Shown here: one piece after another, positions 46,638 through 59,639 of the stretch
How positions within the stretch are numbered: position 1 is the first letter of the stretch
How the letters are laid out: each line of letters opens with the position of its first letter
Assembly (NCBI GenBank): GCA_047967505.1
Contig: CM106538.1
DNA from: Dipteris shenzhenensis
Lineage: Eukaryota; Polypodiophyta; Polypodiopsida; Gleicheniales
Direction: 5' to 3' (one strand)
Length of the DNA stretch: 64,000 nucleotides
The notes under the pieces: generated by a model
Seen by the model: the letters and a program-made list of their open reading frames with translations, nothing else
Told to the model about the DNA's origin: nothing
Database searches by the model: none
Program-made: the position numbers and the translations under genes

Positions 46638-49600
46638 CGATATGAGTGTCTTTATAATTAAATAAACTAAAATCGCGTTTTCTAGCAAAAACTCCTATTG
46701 ATGCAAAAACATCATGTCCAGAGAAAATCAGGTGAACTGCAAGATAGTTGTGTTGATCATTCAAAAGCTCTTCACAAGATGAAGCAGATGACTATGACCT
46801 GATGCAGTAGAATTAGATAGATGAAGAAGACAATTGGAAAGGTAGATCAAGACTGTGGTGTATTTAAGTACCTGATTCCTTTCTCTCCATGGCTTTTGCA
46901 CAAGTGTAGGTAGGTGGGGATGATGATGGGGAAAAAAGAAAGGCCTAAAGTATTGTCCAAATGAAGATGAGGAAGAAGATGAAGATTCAAAACTGTTGAA
47001 TGGATGGGGAAAAGTGAAGGTAAGAGGAGATGGCAGAGATATCTATTCAAGTCACACTTGTTAGCCACACATGCCAAAACTGGTCTTCAAGGTACTATAC
47101 TTAGAGTATCTAGTGATTGCATGCACCCATTTTTAGACCAAGCTGCTAGACTTAATCATTCCCTTTGTCATCTCCATCTCTAGTTTCATCTTCCTCCCTA
47201 TAGGGTTGTGACAGACAACCTCAACAGCTCTATTACCCTGAACCAATACAGCTCCAAGTCCTTCCCCTAAACCCACTACAACTCTATCTCAACCCATCAA
47301 GTTGACACCCATTAAACTGTTATCCACACTGACCCACTACAACTCAAGATATATCAAGCTGACAACCATCAAGCTGTCACCCATCAAGCTCTACTCACAT
47401 TGATACATACTAATAAGGTTAGTACCTTTTGCTAGAAAATGCAATATTCATGTTTCTTAAGGAAAACTGCTCCAAATCACATTTTTTATCAAATTTTTGC
47501 ACACCTAGCATATTTTGCTAATAAACATGATATAGGGTGTTTTAATGGAAAAGAGCCTCAAATCACGTTTCCTAGAAGAAAAAAGTTATTCTCTATGTGA
47601 TATGTCATTGGCACCTAAAGAAAGGTGAGGTCTACACAATCACAGATCAAGGAAACAGTACTGCCCACAAATATAGCAGATTCCTAAGTGCTATATATAA
47701 GTACTTGGATTTGTTTTGTCCATCGCTGGCCCTGGTGACTTGTCTATTGCTCTTGCATAGGTGCAGTAAGGGGGCGGTGTTGGGGGGATGATGGGAGTAA
47801 GGGGGGGAGGGGGGGTGTTGAAGCGATGATGAGAGTAGGGGGGGGGGTAATGATGGTGGTGATGCAGATAAGGATGTGGTGTAGGGATGTAGGAAAGTGT
47901 AGATCAAAACTACTAGAGGGATGGAGAAAAGTGTAGATAAGTGGAAAGGGCACAGTTTTCAATGCATGACACATCTGTCTTCTAAGCCAAACGTGTGGAA
48001 AACGATCTTCGAGGTACCTATGCATTCATTTCCTCATGATTGCTTGCATAGATTTTGAGACAAAATCGCCTCTAAGTAGAGTTACCCTTCATTTCATCCC
48101 TATCTTTAGTTTCAGTTGCCTCCAACCTCACTACCTCACCAGCTCCAGCTCCAACCCCACTACCTCACCACCTCCAGCTCCAACCTCACCACCTCCAGCT
48201 CCAACCTCACTACCTCACCACCTCCATCACAGAGTCCCACTGCAGCTCCAACTCCACCACCCACTGCAGCTCTAGCCACAACCACCCTAGCTCCATCTCA
48301 CACCTCTCCAGCTCTAGCTCTAGCTCTAGCTCTACACACAAGCCCACTGGGTAAGCAATCTATCACCTATCATTGGTTTATCCTATTGTTAAGGTGAAAT
48401 GGCCATTCCATAGCTTTCTCTCAAAGACACTTTCTGAAATGTTTTTTTGAGCACATCTCATTTGTATTCTAGGGTTTACGTGCATGGTGGAGTATAACTG
48501 ATTGATTAGACTGGGCTTAAGCAAAATTTGCTCAAAAACACAATTTAAGCTATTTGTTTTTCTCTTCCATATCGCATTTTCTAGCAAAAAGTCCTTCCTC
48601 TTGATGCAAAAACATCATGTTTAGAAAAGTTTAGGTAAATGCCTAATAGCTGTTGATGCAGTAGAATTAGATAGATCAAGACTGTGGCTTTTGCGCAAGT
48701 ATAGGTAGGTGGGGATAATGATGCGAGAAAACACATGCCAAAATTGGTCTTCAAGGTACTATATTTAGAGTATCTAGTGATTTCATGCACCTGTTTTAAA
48801 ACCAGGCTTTTTAGAGTATCATTCATTTTGTCCTCCCTACAGGCTTGTGCACACCTAGCATGTTTTGCTAATAAATGTGATATAGGGTGTTTTTATGGAA
48901 AAGAGCCTCAAATCACGTTTTCTAGAAAAAAATGTTATCCTTTATGGACCAAGTACTAGCACCTAAGAAAAGATGAGGTCTACACAACCACAAATCAAGA
49001 AAACACTACTGCAAACAAATATAGCAGATTCCTAAGTGGTAGAATAAGTACCTAAATTTTTTCTATCCATGACTGGCCCTGGTGACTTGTTTGTGGCTCT
49101 TGCACAAGTGCAGTAAGGGTGGGGGGGGTGTTGGGGGAATGATGGGAGTAAGGCAGGGGGGGGAGGGGGGGGGGGGCGGATGATGATGGCAGTGATGCAA
49201 ATCAGAACTGCTAGAGGGATGGAGGAAATTGTAGATCAGAACTACTAGAGGGATGGAGAAAGTGTAGATAAGAGGAAAGGGCATAGTTTCCAATGCATGT
49301 CACATCTTTCTTGTCAGCCACACATTTGGAAAACGGTCTTCTAGGTTCCTGTGTATTTATTTCCTCATCATTGTTTGCATAGATTTTGAGACAAAACCCC
49401 CTCTAAGTAGAGCTACCCTTCATTTCATCCCTATTTCTAGTTTCAGTTGCCTCCAACCTCACCACCTCCAGCCCCAACCTCACTACCTCACTAGCTCTTG
49501 CTCCAGCCCCACTACCTCACCACCTCCATCACAGAGTCCCACTGCAGCTCCAACTCCAACCTCCCTCACCAGCTCCACCACCCACTGCAACTACAGCCAC

Positions 49601-50050
49601 AACCTCCCTAGGTCCATCTCACACCTCCCCAGCTCTAGCTCTAGTTGTACACAAAAGCCCAGGTAAGCAATCTGTCACAAGTCATTAGTTTTTCCTGTTA
49701 GTAAGGTGAAATGACCATTCCATAGCTTTTTCTCAAAGGCACTCTATGAGTTGTTTTTCTAAACACATCTCATCTACATTGTAGGGTTTAGGAGGATGGT
49801 AGAGTCCAAACTGATTGATTAGAGTAGGCTTTAGTACATTTGCTCAAAATTTGAGCTTGTTCTTTGTTTTTCTCCTCCATATCGTGTTTTCTAGAAAACC
49901 TTAAGCATGCCGGGTGTTCCTGGGGTATGTCCAAAAACATTTGCTCAAAAACAAGATTTTAGCCTTTTCTCTATCTTTTTACACCATATCGCGTTTTCAA
50001 GCAAACTCTTAGGTTGCTGATTTCCTTGTGATGTTTGGGTTTTTTTCCAG
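46638..50050. repeat. Pro/Thr-rich and intron-like repeats, copy 2
   Basis: Second copy of the block at 37806-41220, with the same internal direct repeats and donor sites and slightly different G-run lengths near 47765-47855 and 49121-49178. No assignable complete frame. Confidence 0.55.
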
Positions 50051-51589
50051 GAGAAGAGCAGAAATACTATGGCAAGAACCAAAGCAATAGCCATAAGGAA
50101 AAGAAAAAGACCTGACATTATAGGGGCTGTCATGGCTCCATCCAAGTCTAAATCCTCAAAGAAGGGGAAGCATGTGCACATGCTAGCAAGGAACAAGAAG
50201 AAAAGAGTGAACCAAAGCAGATCTATCCTGATGGAGATCAGGAAGGCTCAGAAAGACGTAGGATATGCAATACCCATGGCACCATTCCAGATGCTAGTCA
50301 GGGCAATATGCATGAACTGGCATGTGGACTTTAGACGGCAAAGGACTGCACTACTTGCTCTATAAGAAGCTACTGAAGAGTGGCTCATAGAGTTTTTCAT
50401 GGACACCATGATGGTAGCAGCACATGCACACAGGGTCACCATCATGAAGAAAGACATCCAAAAATTTGTCAGGGTCAAATATAGATATGACAAGATCCTT
50501 AATGGAGAGGATTGGGATGATCTCAAAATGAGAGATATATATCTTGTTGATACCTCCAGCCAGGAAAGCTAAAGATGATGGATTCAAGGAACGTCATACC
50601 AGAGGCAAGTTCCCTTCATTCCCATTGCAGTTGTCTCAAAAGACTAATGGATGCACTCGACCTCCGTGATCCAAAGTTAAAGATGTTAGATTCAGCACCC
50701 AATGTCATTGCAAGTACAGTAATCATTGTCACTTATCTTTATCTCCCTTTTATTTTTGCACTCTTCATAGTCCAATATACATCTTAGCTTTCTATTTTGA
50801 TAAAACAAATACCACAACAGGAGGATCCTTTCTCCTGTGGATGGAGGACTCTCATCAGTGCCAAATATATGATGGACACATACTTTTCAGAGAAACAGCC
50901 TGAATTTGTGAGTGCTTTCATTGCATACTATTTGAGAAGTTCTAAATGTAATGCATTGATACAAAAATATTGAAAACATTCTTTGTTTTTATTGTAGATG
51001 AAAGAGGATAGTTTTGGCTCTGAATATGTACATAGCTTTAGAGAAAAGATAATTTTGAGGCTGCTAGAGCACTCTTCCCCTTGTCCAACACCAGACCAAC
51101 CAGTCCATACAAGAGAGGGCTCAAAAGGTGCTAAGGATCACCGAGTTAAACAAGAGGCTCAGAATGTCCCAGGCACTAGCAATCTAGAAGACATTCTAGA
51201 AGGTGTCGGTGTTGATGAGCTACTTGATCTTTTCCAAAAGCCCGAGCCTATGCACAAGGAGGCAAGGACGTCAAAGTAGCACAACCGAGCCCATGGACGA
51301 GGAGGCAGGGACACCAAAGCAACAAGAGGAGTCGATGCAGGAGCAGTGGATGCAGGAGGAGGTAGTACTGACAGAGGATGTGCAGCAGCAGGATGTAGAG
51401 CAGCTAGATCCATAGCAGGATCCACAACAGGATGTAGAGCAGTTGGATCCATAGCAAGATCCACAATACAATGTACAGCAGCAGGATCCACAGCACCAGC
51501 AACATGAGCAGCATGTGGAAGATTCTTAGGAGTCTCCATTGCAAAAAAGTCAAGAGAGAGATTCTGAGCAATAATAGAAAAATACATGA
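50051..51589 (+). pseudogene. Histone H3-like domain plus Ulp1-like segments, copy 2
   Basis: Second copy of the H3-like gene, with ATG at 50069 and the same TAA at the conserved LQEA glutamine. The fold segment differs at few residues (KAQKDVG for KAQKAIG), so the H3 match is retained. A 4-bp insertion near 50531 (GATATATATC) shifts the frame after the H3 fold, an additional lesion not in copy 1. The segment with DPFSCGWRTL and the Gln-rich last exon ending at TGA 51587 are preserved. Confidence 0.7.
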
Positions 51590-51796
51590 TACTTGTAATC
51601 ATTTTGTATTAATACATCAAATGTAAACTTTTTTTTTTGATTGCAAGTAATACCTGAGTAAATAGCTTTGTATTATCTGAATTGTTCTATTTACAATGTC
51701 CTTGCATTGATTTTTGCTTACGCTCCTTTGAAGTATCTGCAAAAATAATTTTTTAGCAATATGTAAATGTATTATGCAAATGTAAAGAGAATCAAA

Positions 51797-53460
51797 TTAG
51801 GAGAAACACAGGGTGGTCAAATTAGGAGAAACATAGGGTGGAAACCAACTTACTTTCCTATTGTTCAAAATGAATGAAAATTCTTTATGGATATTGTTTT
51901 GAGTCTCCATAATAATGTCATTGCGTAACTGATAGAGAGTGCAGCATTGTCCCAGTGAGATGGATGTTAGAAGGATGTCATTCTCAATAACATTGTTTTC
52001 AAGTATTGGACCTAATGACCTCTCATCTTGGTCCATTGCCACAAGTTTTGTGCCTATCATCCAACTGCATTTATAGTAAAAAGAGAAAATAAAATGTTGT
52101 GAGGCAATCATGTAGTTAATGTTGATGGAGTTATGAGCAACCTCACAATACACATTTTTGGCCACCATTCTATCCCAACCATTATCCAAAAATTTTGGAA
52201 TTGGAACTTCATCATATCCTTTTTCTTTGAAAGTCAACATTGTCTTACAAACTTTAACTGGATAATCCTAAAAAAGTTCTACAAAAACTCTAAGTGGCAT
52301 GAAAACGTTGATTTTAACTATCCTGGTAGCAATATTTGGTTTCAGGGAATGTTATACTTTCGAAAATAGTTTGGCTCTATAGGATTCTGTGATGCTGCCA
52401 TCGGGGACTGGCCAATCAACTGTATTCCATGCCGGGAGATCTTGCTTTTTTAATAAACCGTGTGAGTGAGCATTGTCCATCAATTGATAAAAGTGATCAT
52501 AAAAAAATATACCCGATTCAGCCAAGGTTTTTGATTTTTAACGTCTGTACTATAGCTCCCCAATAGCACCATGTAAAGCATCAAAGAATCCGAGTATGCA
52601 CTCCAGTGGTTACCACTCTTCGTATGATGAGGGGTATATATCTGAATGAAAACAAAGACATTGTCTGTCATTGAAAGAAACAGATATTTCATTTCAAGTA
52701 TTTCATTTCACAAATACATTTAGAATTGGGTCTATAATGTAAAAGATAAGCAAGATGATCTCGTAATACAAGTTCTTGGTGCATGTAGACATGTATCCGA
52801 ACCTCTCTGACGCATCTTGTGCCTTCCTTTTTTACTCTGAAATCTTTCACTCTTCCTTTTCAAGAAGCCAAAAAAGTGTTAGTTGATTGCTGCTTTCTTC
52901 GCTTGTTGGGTTGCATTAGAACTCAAACTCCTTTCACCACTGCTATCCTTTTCTAGCTACCGGCCACATTCACAGTATTGGAAACTTCTACACATGAGAT
53001 TAGTGAGGTAGGTCTTCATGGCAAAGAGATACTTTGTACATCCAGATCTTCGCCAGGTATAGGCCGGACAGACCGCTTCCTAGTGGCACGACCAAAGTTT
53101 TTGGTTGCCATCTGAAATCCTCACTCTAATACCTTCAAAGTCAAAGGAACACACACTAAAATAGTAAGACATTAACAAAAATGAACGAAACTGAGAACAA
53201 GTGAATAAACGGTGAAAGGAGCTTATTGTCTTGAAAGTTTAAGAGCATCACAACAATAGTGATGCAACGAGGAATGCTTGTTGAAGAGAAAATGGAATGG
53301 CTCGTCGTGGTGAAAGTAGAGGAATGGCATCGGAGAACAAGAGAAAGTGGATGGTTGTTTTGGGTCACCACGCGGGAAGGTTTCCAAATGGAGCTCTGTT
53401 TCGATTTTGGGTCCACATCTCTTGATACGACAGGCGAACCGTAAAAGAATCAAAAACAAA
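51797..53460 (-). pseudogene. Unrecognised minus-strand gene, copy 2
   Basis: Second copy of the gene at 42963-44318, here with about 300 bases of extra upstream sequence outside the duplication that may be its original 5' UTR or promoter. One TAG of copy 1 (after HKMH) reads CAG here, and one GAA of copy 1 reads TAA (AAIN then TAA). No frameshift is seen in the long second exon. Function unknown. Confidence 0.4.
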
Positions 53461-54149
53461 TCTTCTCATTAATGCCACACGCTTGTAACAACATAAAGTA
53501 CTATTTTCTTTTTCATATTTTTGCCCTTTTTTGTAAAATTTCTACGTTGTGTTGGGCTTCTCCTCATTGGTTGAGAGACATTTTTTTGAAACCCTAAAAG
53601 GCCCCAAAATGATCTCCCTTTTTTCCTAATGACATGAAGTGTGGAGATGGGAGGAGGTTTTCTTTTCCAACACCTCAACAATAGTCATAGTCACTCATAG
53701 ACAATACTCATGATATTCCTAGGGTGGTATCCCCCTCTAAATATTTGCCAATTAGCCAAGTAGTAAATTAGGACAACGAACAAGGCCTAGCATGACACAT
53801 TGCATAAGATATTAATCATGGGCCAATTGAAATGTCATGCTCATAGACCTTTGATGTCTACGTCTAATCTTCTTTTAGAGCTCATATCTAGAGCTCAATG
53901 GCTGTGGTTGAAGGCATATGAACCTTGAACGTCATTTGTGACATGTTTCAAATGTACATAGCTTTGCGATTGTTCGCATTAAAGCATGAGCATGAACATG
54001 TACATAACATTTAATAAATTTTCTACATGCTATAATTATGAAATAGTAGTTCAACTAGCCTTTAGGACTAATTTTAGGCACTTTAGTATATAAACGGACA
54101 AATCATATATTCTGACTAGATTTTGACCTGTTAAAACCGATTATGTGTA
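53461..54149. other. Region without recognised gene
   Basis: Unique-looking AT-rich sequence between the duplication and element C. It ends in GTA, the left target-site duplication of element C. No coding frame supported. Confidence 0.5.
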
Positions 54150-54310
54150 CACTACTACACACGGATCCTATTGCGATGTTTACGTACCGACGTTTAGCAC
54201 CCGCTTAGCGTTAATCATCGGTATGAAAAGCGAGTTTCGTAAATCGTCGCTATATAGCAACTGTTGCTAAAAGTCGCTATATAGCGACACTGATACAAAA
54301 TATTATAGCG
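54150..54310. repeat. Left terminal and subterminal repeats of C
   Basis: The CACTA terminus is followed by GTACCGACGTTTAG and two TCGCTATATAGC(G/A)A-type palindromes near 54246 and 54273. Confidence 0.8.
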
Positions 54311-54485
54311 ATGTTTTTACAGAGAGGTTTTTTTTTTTTATAGGCCTTAAAAGTTAGTTTTTTCCAATGACAAATTTTTTTAAATTTTCCTACATGTTTG
54401 AGCTCATAGAGAAATAAAAAATGAGAGCATGTACATCAAGCCTTTGAAGCTCATATATTCATGTCCAAGTTTGAGATGAGAAAAG

Positions 54486-57400
54486 TCAAATAAGAGCATT
54501 TACATCAACTGTTTCGTCTTGAGCCAAGTCTAAGGCGCCGAGCAAGTCTATCTCCAACTCTATACCGAGTTGATCTCCTATATCATCATCGTACTTTAGC
54601 ATCGTACGTTCACCTAAAAGTATTTGATCATCTTCTTCACTAAAGCTTAAGTGTGGTGATTGATCTTGATGATTGTTGTCTTCTTCGTCAATATCGTGAT
54701 CTCCATCCTCCTCCCGTGCGATGTCATTATGCGCATCTTCCTCTTGGCTCATATGGTGATCTACATCTTCTTCGCTAGATTCATCAATTGGATCCGGCAT
54801 TGGTAGTGGCATCTCCATATCCACATCTCGATCTTCAAAAATTTGCTTACTTCGTGGTGCAACTTGGATCACGTACCACCATCTTGGATCAGAACGATCC
54901 GGATGAAAAACCACCTATATTGAAGATGGGTGCTAAATGTCGTCAATTATATATATATCAATGGACTTTAAAAACGAAAGCTTCGACTAATTAAATCATT
55001 AGTATGCACCTGCTCACAGTGCTCGGGAAGAACAAAAGTATCACTTTCATTGGTCCAATGTTTGGTGGAGTCTATTGCAAAGAGACCGCTACTATCTTTT
55101 CTCACTGTTGCATGGGGACCGTTGTAAGTAGTTCTAAACCATTTTACATCAAGAATGAAAATAGTAAATCGTCTGAAATCAATTTCATAGATGTCGCGTA
55201 TGGTTCCACAATAATCCAACTGTGAGGAGAGAAGATTGGTATCCGAAGCACTTGCTCGGCTGTCTTGTGTGAAGTTAGCCATGACTCCACGAGGACGACA
55301 CAATCATACGTGACTCTCTTTGAATCGATGCGTTCCACGCAAAAATGTCGTCCATATGACCATAATGCACTGTACTTTTTGTACTGTAAAAGAGCATCAT
55401 TAAAACAATGAAGATGCACCTATTTTATAGCATATATTGCCACAAATAATTACTTAATTACGTCAAGAGATAAGAAACTTACATGCACCATACATCCAGA
55501 TGATAACTCCCGCTCGCGCTCGTTTATTATCTCTCCATCACGTTCGGCTTTACGTAGAGCCAGTTGTAGCCAATCAAGTGACATGTGAGTAGGGAGAAGA
55601 GCCAGATCTCATGGATATGGTTGTGATCGCCTGTACATTACTCTGAATCTCGTCCTTGCATTTATTCTTTCTGCTTTGGCCACTTCATATCTCTCAATCC
55701 ACTTCTGCATCTCAGGGCTATTGAGGATATAAAACTTATTGAATTTCTCCATTTTCTCTTCGCTCATCTTTCTTTCAATCCCTTTTCCTTGGGGAACCTC
55801 GCCAATGATGCGATCATCATCCTTGTTGTGCCAAGCTTGTGGCATATCAGGATCCGTGGATGCAAGAAACTCTGTGATATATACTAATGACTCTTGCACA
55901 AGCCATCCCTCTGCCATGCTTGCTTCCGGTCTTGCTCTTTGTCTTACAAACCCCTTTAAATTTTTCATAAACCGCTCGAGAAAAAACATCCATCGATTAT
56001 GAACGATACCTGCTATAGCCACCTCATCAACTATGTGCACAAGCAAGTGGACTTGAGTTGTCATAATGCTTGAGGGAAAGTGCTTTCAAGCAAGCATACG
56101 GCTTTGATGGATTCCACCCTAGCCTTCTCAATGCTCGATATAGAGATCTCTTTTTGAGATATCCACCTATTTCACATGTCCATGCATATGTAAGATATTT
56201 GAGATATCCACCTATTTCACATGTCCATTAAGAAAATACATAATGCAATTTGATAGTAAGCATACCTCACAATACCACAGATCTTGAATATAGCATTTCT
56301 AACATCTTCTTGTAAGCAACCTTTTATTGTAATTGGGAGGATGAACTATCAAAGCAACAATGAAGTCATGTCAACAATATAACATAATAATAATTACGCT
56401 AACGCATCACTATTATCGGTACACTAATTCTACTTAGAATACCTGTAAGACCTTGTGCCAATCATGGGACTTGAGGCCACTAAGCTTATTGTCCTTTGAA
56501 AATGCTCCTTTCAAGCAATGCATGTACCCTGTCGGTGTTTGAAAAGAGGCAATGTCTGCCTTGACCGCTGCCTCCTCCCTCGTAGAGAGGATCCACGTTG
56601 CTTTTGGGAGGACAACTTTTCCCGAATCATGCACTTGGGGCCACAAACGAGACATCCTATTCATAGCATGCAAGTCTTCTCGCACTCCTCTCGAGTCCTT
56701 GGAACCAACCAAGTGTGCCCAAATAGTAACCCCCACATTCTTGAAGATATGCATGGGATCCAAGAGATGATTGATTTGTAACTGACCCCAATAAGGAAGC
56801 TCGTGAAAGATCGATAGCCTCTTCATACTAGGAGGAGGTTCCTCTCCATTCGCCCTCCAAGCTTGAATCCAATCACTTGCCTTCAAATATGATGGTGGTG
56901 GATCAAGCTGACCTCCACGTGCGAGATGGTCGAGCCGAAGGTATCGAGCATGACCTTCATAAACATTTTTCCTCATATGTTTGGAGTAGCGTGCAAGCGA
57001 TTTCAGAGCCGGTCCACAAACAGGACAAGCATGGTACCCACTTGTAACAAGTCCTGCACACGTGCATGAATGTGTTAGTACAAGACATGCGTGCAAAAGA
57101 GAGTAAAAAAAGCATAATCCCTCATTGTACATGTAAAGACATAATCACGTACCTGCGCACTCTCCATACCCTGGGTAGTCATGCATGGTCCACATCAAGA
57201 TACCCCTGACCAAAATATCATTGGTATGTCTAGGAGCTCTGGAAATATCAAAGACCTGCACTCCTCTCCATAATATCTATAACTCCTCTATCAAAGGTGC
57301 CATGTACACGTCCATGTTTTTTGCCTTGTACTTTCCTGGCACAAGTAGTGCAAGCATGAGGTGTCCCTTTTTTATTGTTAGCCATGGTGGGATATTGTAA

Positions 57401-58545
57401 TTCACCATGACTATGGGCCATGTCGACCAAGATGTCGAGCGTAACCCGAAAGGATTCACGTCATCCATGGCTAGCCCAAGATGTAAGTTGCGTGGCTCCC
57501 TCGCAAAGTCCGGCCACTGATTATCTATGTGCTTCCAAGCTGCACAATCTGTGGGAATCCTCAATGTGTGATCAGTGGACCGATGAGATGCATGCCATGT
57601 CATCAACTCCGCTATGGATTTGCATCGAAACATGTGTTGTATTCTTGCAATGATGGGAAAGTGTCTTAAGACCTTTACCGGTATCCGCTCACCCTACAAG
57701 TCATCTCTATATCGTTGTTCCCCACACTTTGGACAACTAGCCAAATCTCCATGCTCACGACGAAAGAGAATACAATCATTACGGCAAGCATGGATGGTAT
57801 CATAATCCATACCCACCATTGTTAGCATCTTTTTCGCTTCATCTCTTGATGCGGGCATGGTATTTGGTGCAGGCAACATCTTTTGGAGCAACCTATGACA
57901 AAGACACTATCCAAATGATGATTCTCAAAACAAACAATATCCAAATAATGAGTCAAATTAATGCAAGGGCTAACCTCATTAAGGCCGAGACACTTGTATC
58001 CGACCACCCATACTGTACTTGTAGATTCAAGATTGAGAGACAAGCACGTAGTTTAGACATCCTAGCACCCTCGTACAATTGTGTTGATTGCAACTCTCGC
58101 ATTTTCACCTCAGACTCTGACATCACGTGTACGTGGGATGTAGTGCCCCTAAAAATGGAATCCATCATGTCGACCATACCCTCGTCGTCATCCGGGAGAC
58201 TATAGTCTTGTTGAAAGTGAGAAGGTATATGTGTATTCTTGTCACGCTCCTCATCCTGTTTTAAGATTTCGTGTAAATATAAGATCTTCTATTTCCTGGT
58301 ATACAATAAGATTGCAAACTTAAATAGCTTTGACTTACCGATGACCCATCAACATGTGCAACACCAATGGGGGGTACTGGTTCCGGCTCCTCCCCATACA
58401 TCTGCAAGTGGCGCATGATAATACGACGTTGATGTCATACTTCTTGCTTGCAATGAGTGCAATGACAGTATAACCTCTCCGTAAGCCACTTCGTGCTGTC
58501 GGGCGTTGGTGCATCATCGGATGAGCCTCCACTCGTCCCTTCCAT
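54486..58545 (-). pseudogene. tnp2-family CACTA transposase, element C
   Basis: Full-length tnp2-type transposase gene. Exons inferred from splice sites and alignment with copy B are 58545-58339, 58255-57975, 57892-57153, 57053-56443, 56345-56266, about 56167-55493, 55419-55010 and 54914-54486. Motifs include CHCTHC, GLAMDDVNPFG, INHLLDPMHIFKNV, LSGLKSHDWHKVLQ, NRWMFFLERFMKNLKGFVR with RARPEAS, and IRDIYEIDFRRFTIF. It ends in an acidic tail at TGA. Lesions are a TGA in exon 1 (after CKQEV), TAG after RYRDDL (CAA in B), TAG after APLIEEL (shared with B), a 1-nt deletion near 56086 and an 11-nt insertion near 55290. The gene therefore looks inactive on the standard code. Confidence 0.88.
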
Positions 58546-58645
58546 CTACACTTATAAAATCACAACATAAGCATGAAGAGGAGATATTGACAATTATAAA
58601 ATAGCATTTTTGAGCTTCTCTTGAGGCCATATAAAAAAAGTGACA

Positions 58646-58768
58646 GTAAGCGTCGCTATATAGCGACGCTCTGTTCCGTCGCTATATAGCTACATTTTTA
58701 ATTAAAAACGTCGCTATATAGCGACGAATTAGCATCGCTATATAGCGACGCTGTGGATTAAAACCCGA
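58646..58768. promoter_or_regulatory. Internal palindrome cluster upstream of tnp2 (C)
   Basis: Four copies of the TCGCTATATAGCGA-type palindrome lie 100-220 bp upstream of the tnp2 start codon. Conservation of the cluster in both B and C supports a regulatory role, perhaps autoregulation by the protein that binds the ends. Confidence 0.5.
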
Positions 58769-59639
58769 AATGCCGAAACGTGCGGCATTTTGCTCAATCC
58801 ATTCCCTAATCTCTCAAGTAAGCAACCCAAAAGCTCCTCCCACCTATTTTCGACGACCTCCCATCTATTCTAAGCAACCTCCCACTCTATTTTCCACTCC
58901 TCACCCTTCTCCTACCTCTTGTACTCCCTCTCTATCCTTTTCCCTCTTTGGTTTCTTGAAAGAAAGTTCTTCAAGAGGTGAGTTTGTTTCAACAATGTAG
59001 GTTGTTTGTTTGTTAGCTTTAGTTTTGTGAGTGTTTCTTCTTGTATTGCTAAACCTGTAAACTAGTTTTCATGCTTGTTTTGAAAGGATTGAAACAAAAA
59101 ACGAGATTTCAAGAAAGAAAGAAAACTCACCTCTTTTTTCTGTATTTCTCTTCCTTCTCTTTCTCCTTGTCTCCTCAATCTCCTCCTTTCCTTGTCTCCT
59201 CAATCTCCTCCCTTCAAGAAGTTGCTTTTGTAATCTCCTCCTTCCACTAACATCTTATTTGAAAAAATGGGTTGTTTTCTCTCTTTTGTAGAGCCAGTCC
59301 ACTACACTGAGCAGGACATACTTTTTCAGGTAAGTGCTTCCTCTTTTTTCCATTTATTATTTTTGTTATTTGCATTGGCCTGCAGCTAGCTGCAGTGATG
59401 GGCGTAGGAACCCTCTCTTCCCCTCTCACTCTTTCCTTCTTCCCCCTTCTCTTATTCTCCTTTTTCCCCCTTCTCTTTTTTCCCTCTTCTCTTATTCTCT
59501 CTTTCCCCCTTCTCTCTTTCCCCCTCATCTCTTTTCCCTTCTCTCTTTCCTTTCCCTGTTATTCTCTATTTCCTTTCCCTCTTATTCTCTTATGCTTATG
59601 CTTCTCTCATTCCCCCTTCTCTCTTTCCCCCTTCTCTAT

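Larger units (their letters stand above)
44341..53168. repeat. 8.83-kb tandem duplication, copy 2
   Basis: Collinear with 35493-44340. Differences include a 4-bp insertion in the H3-like gene near 50531, small deletions near 46498 and 46614, and varying lengths of G-runs. It joins unique sequence at 53169 (ACATTAACAAAAATG). Confidence 0.95.
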
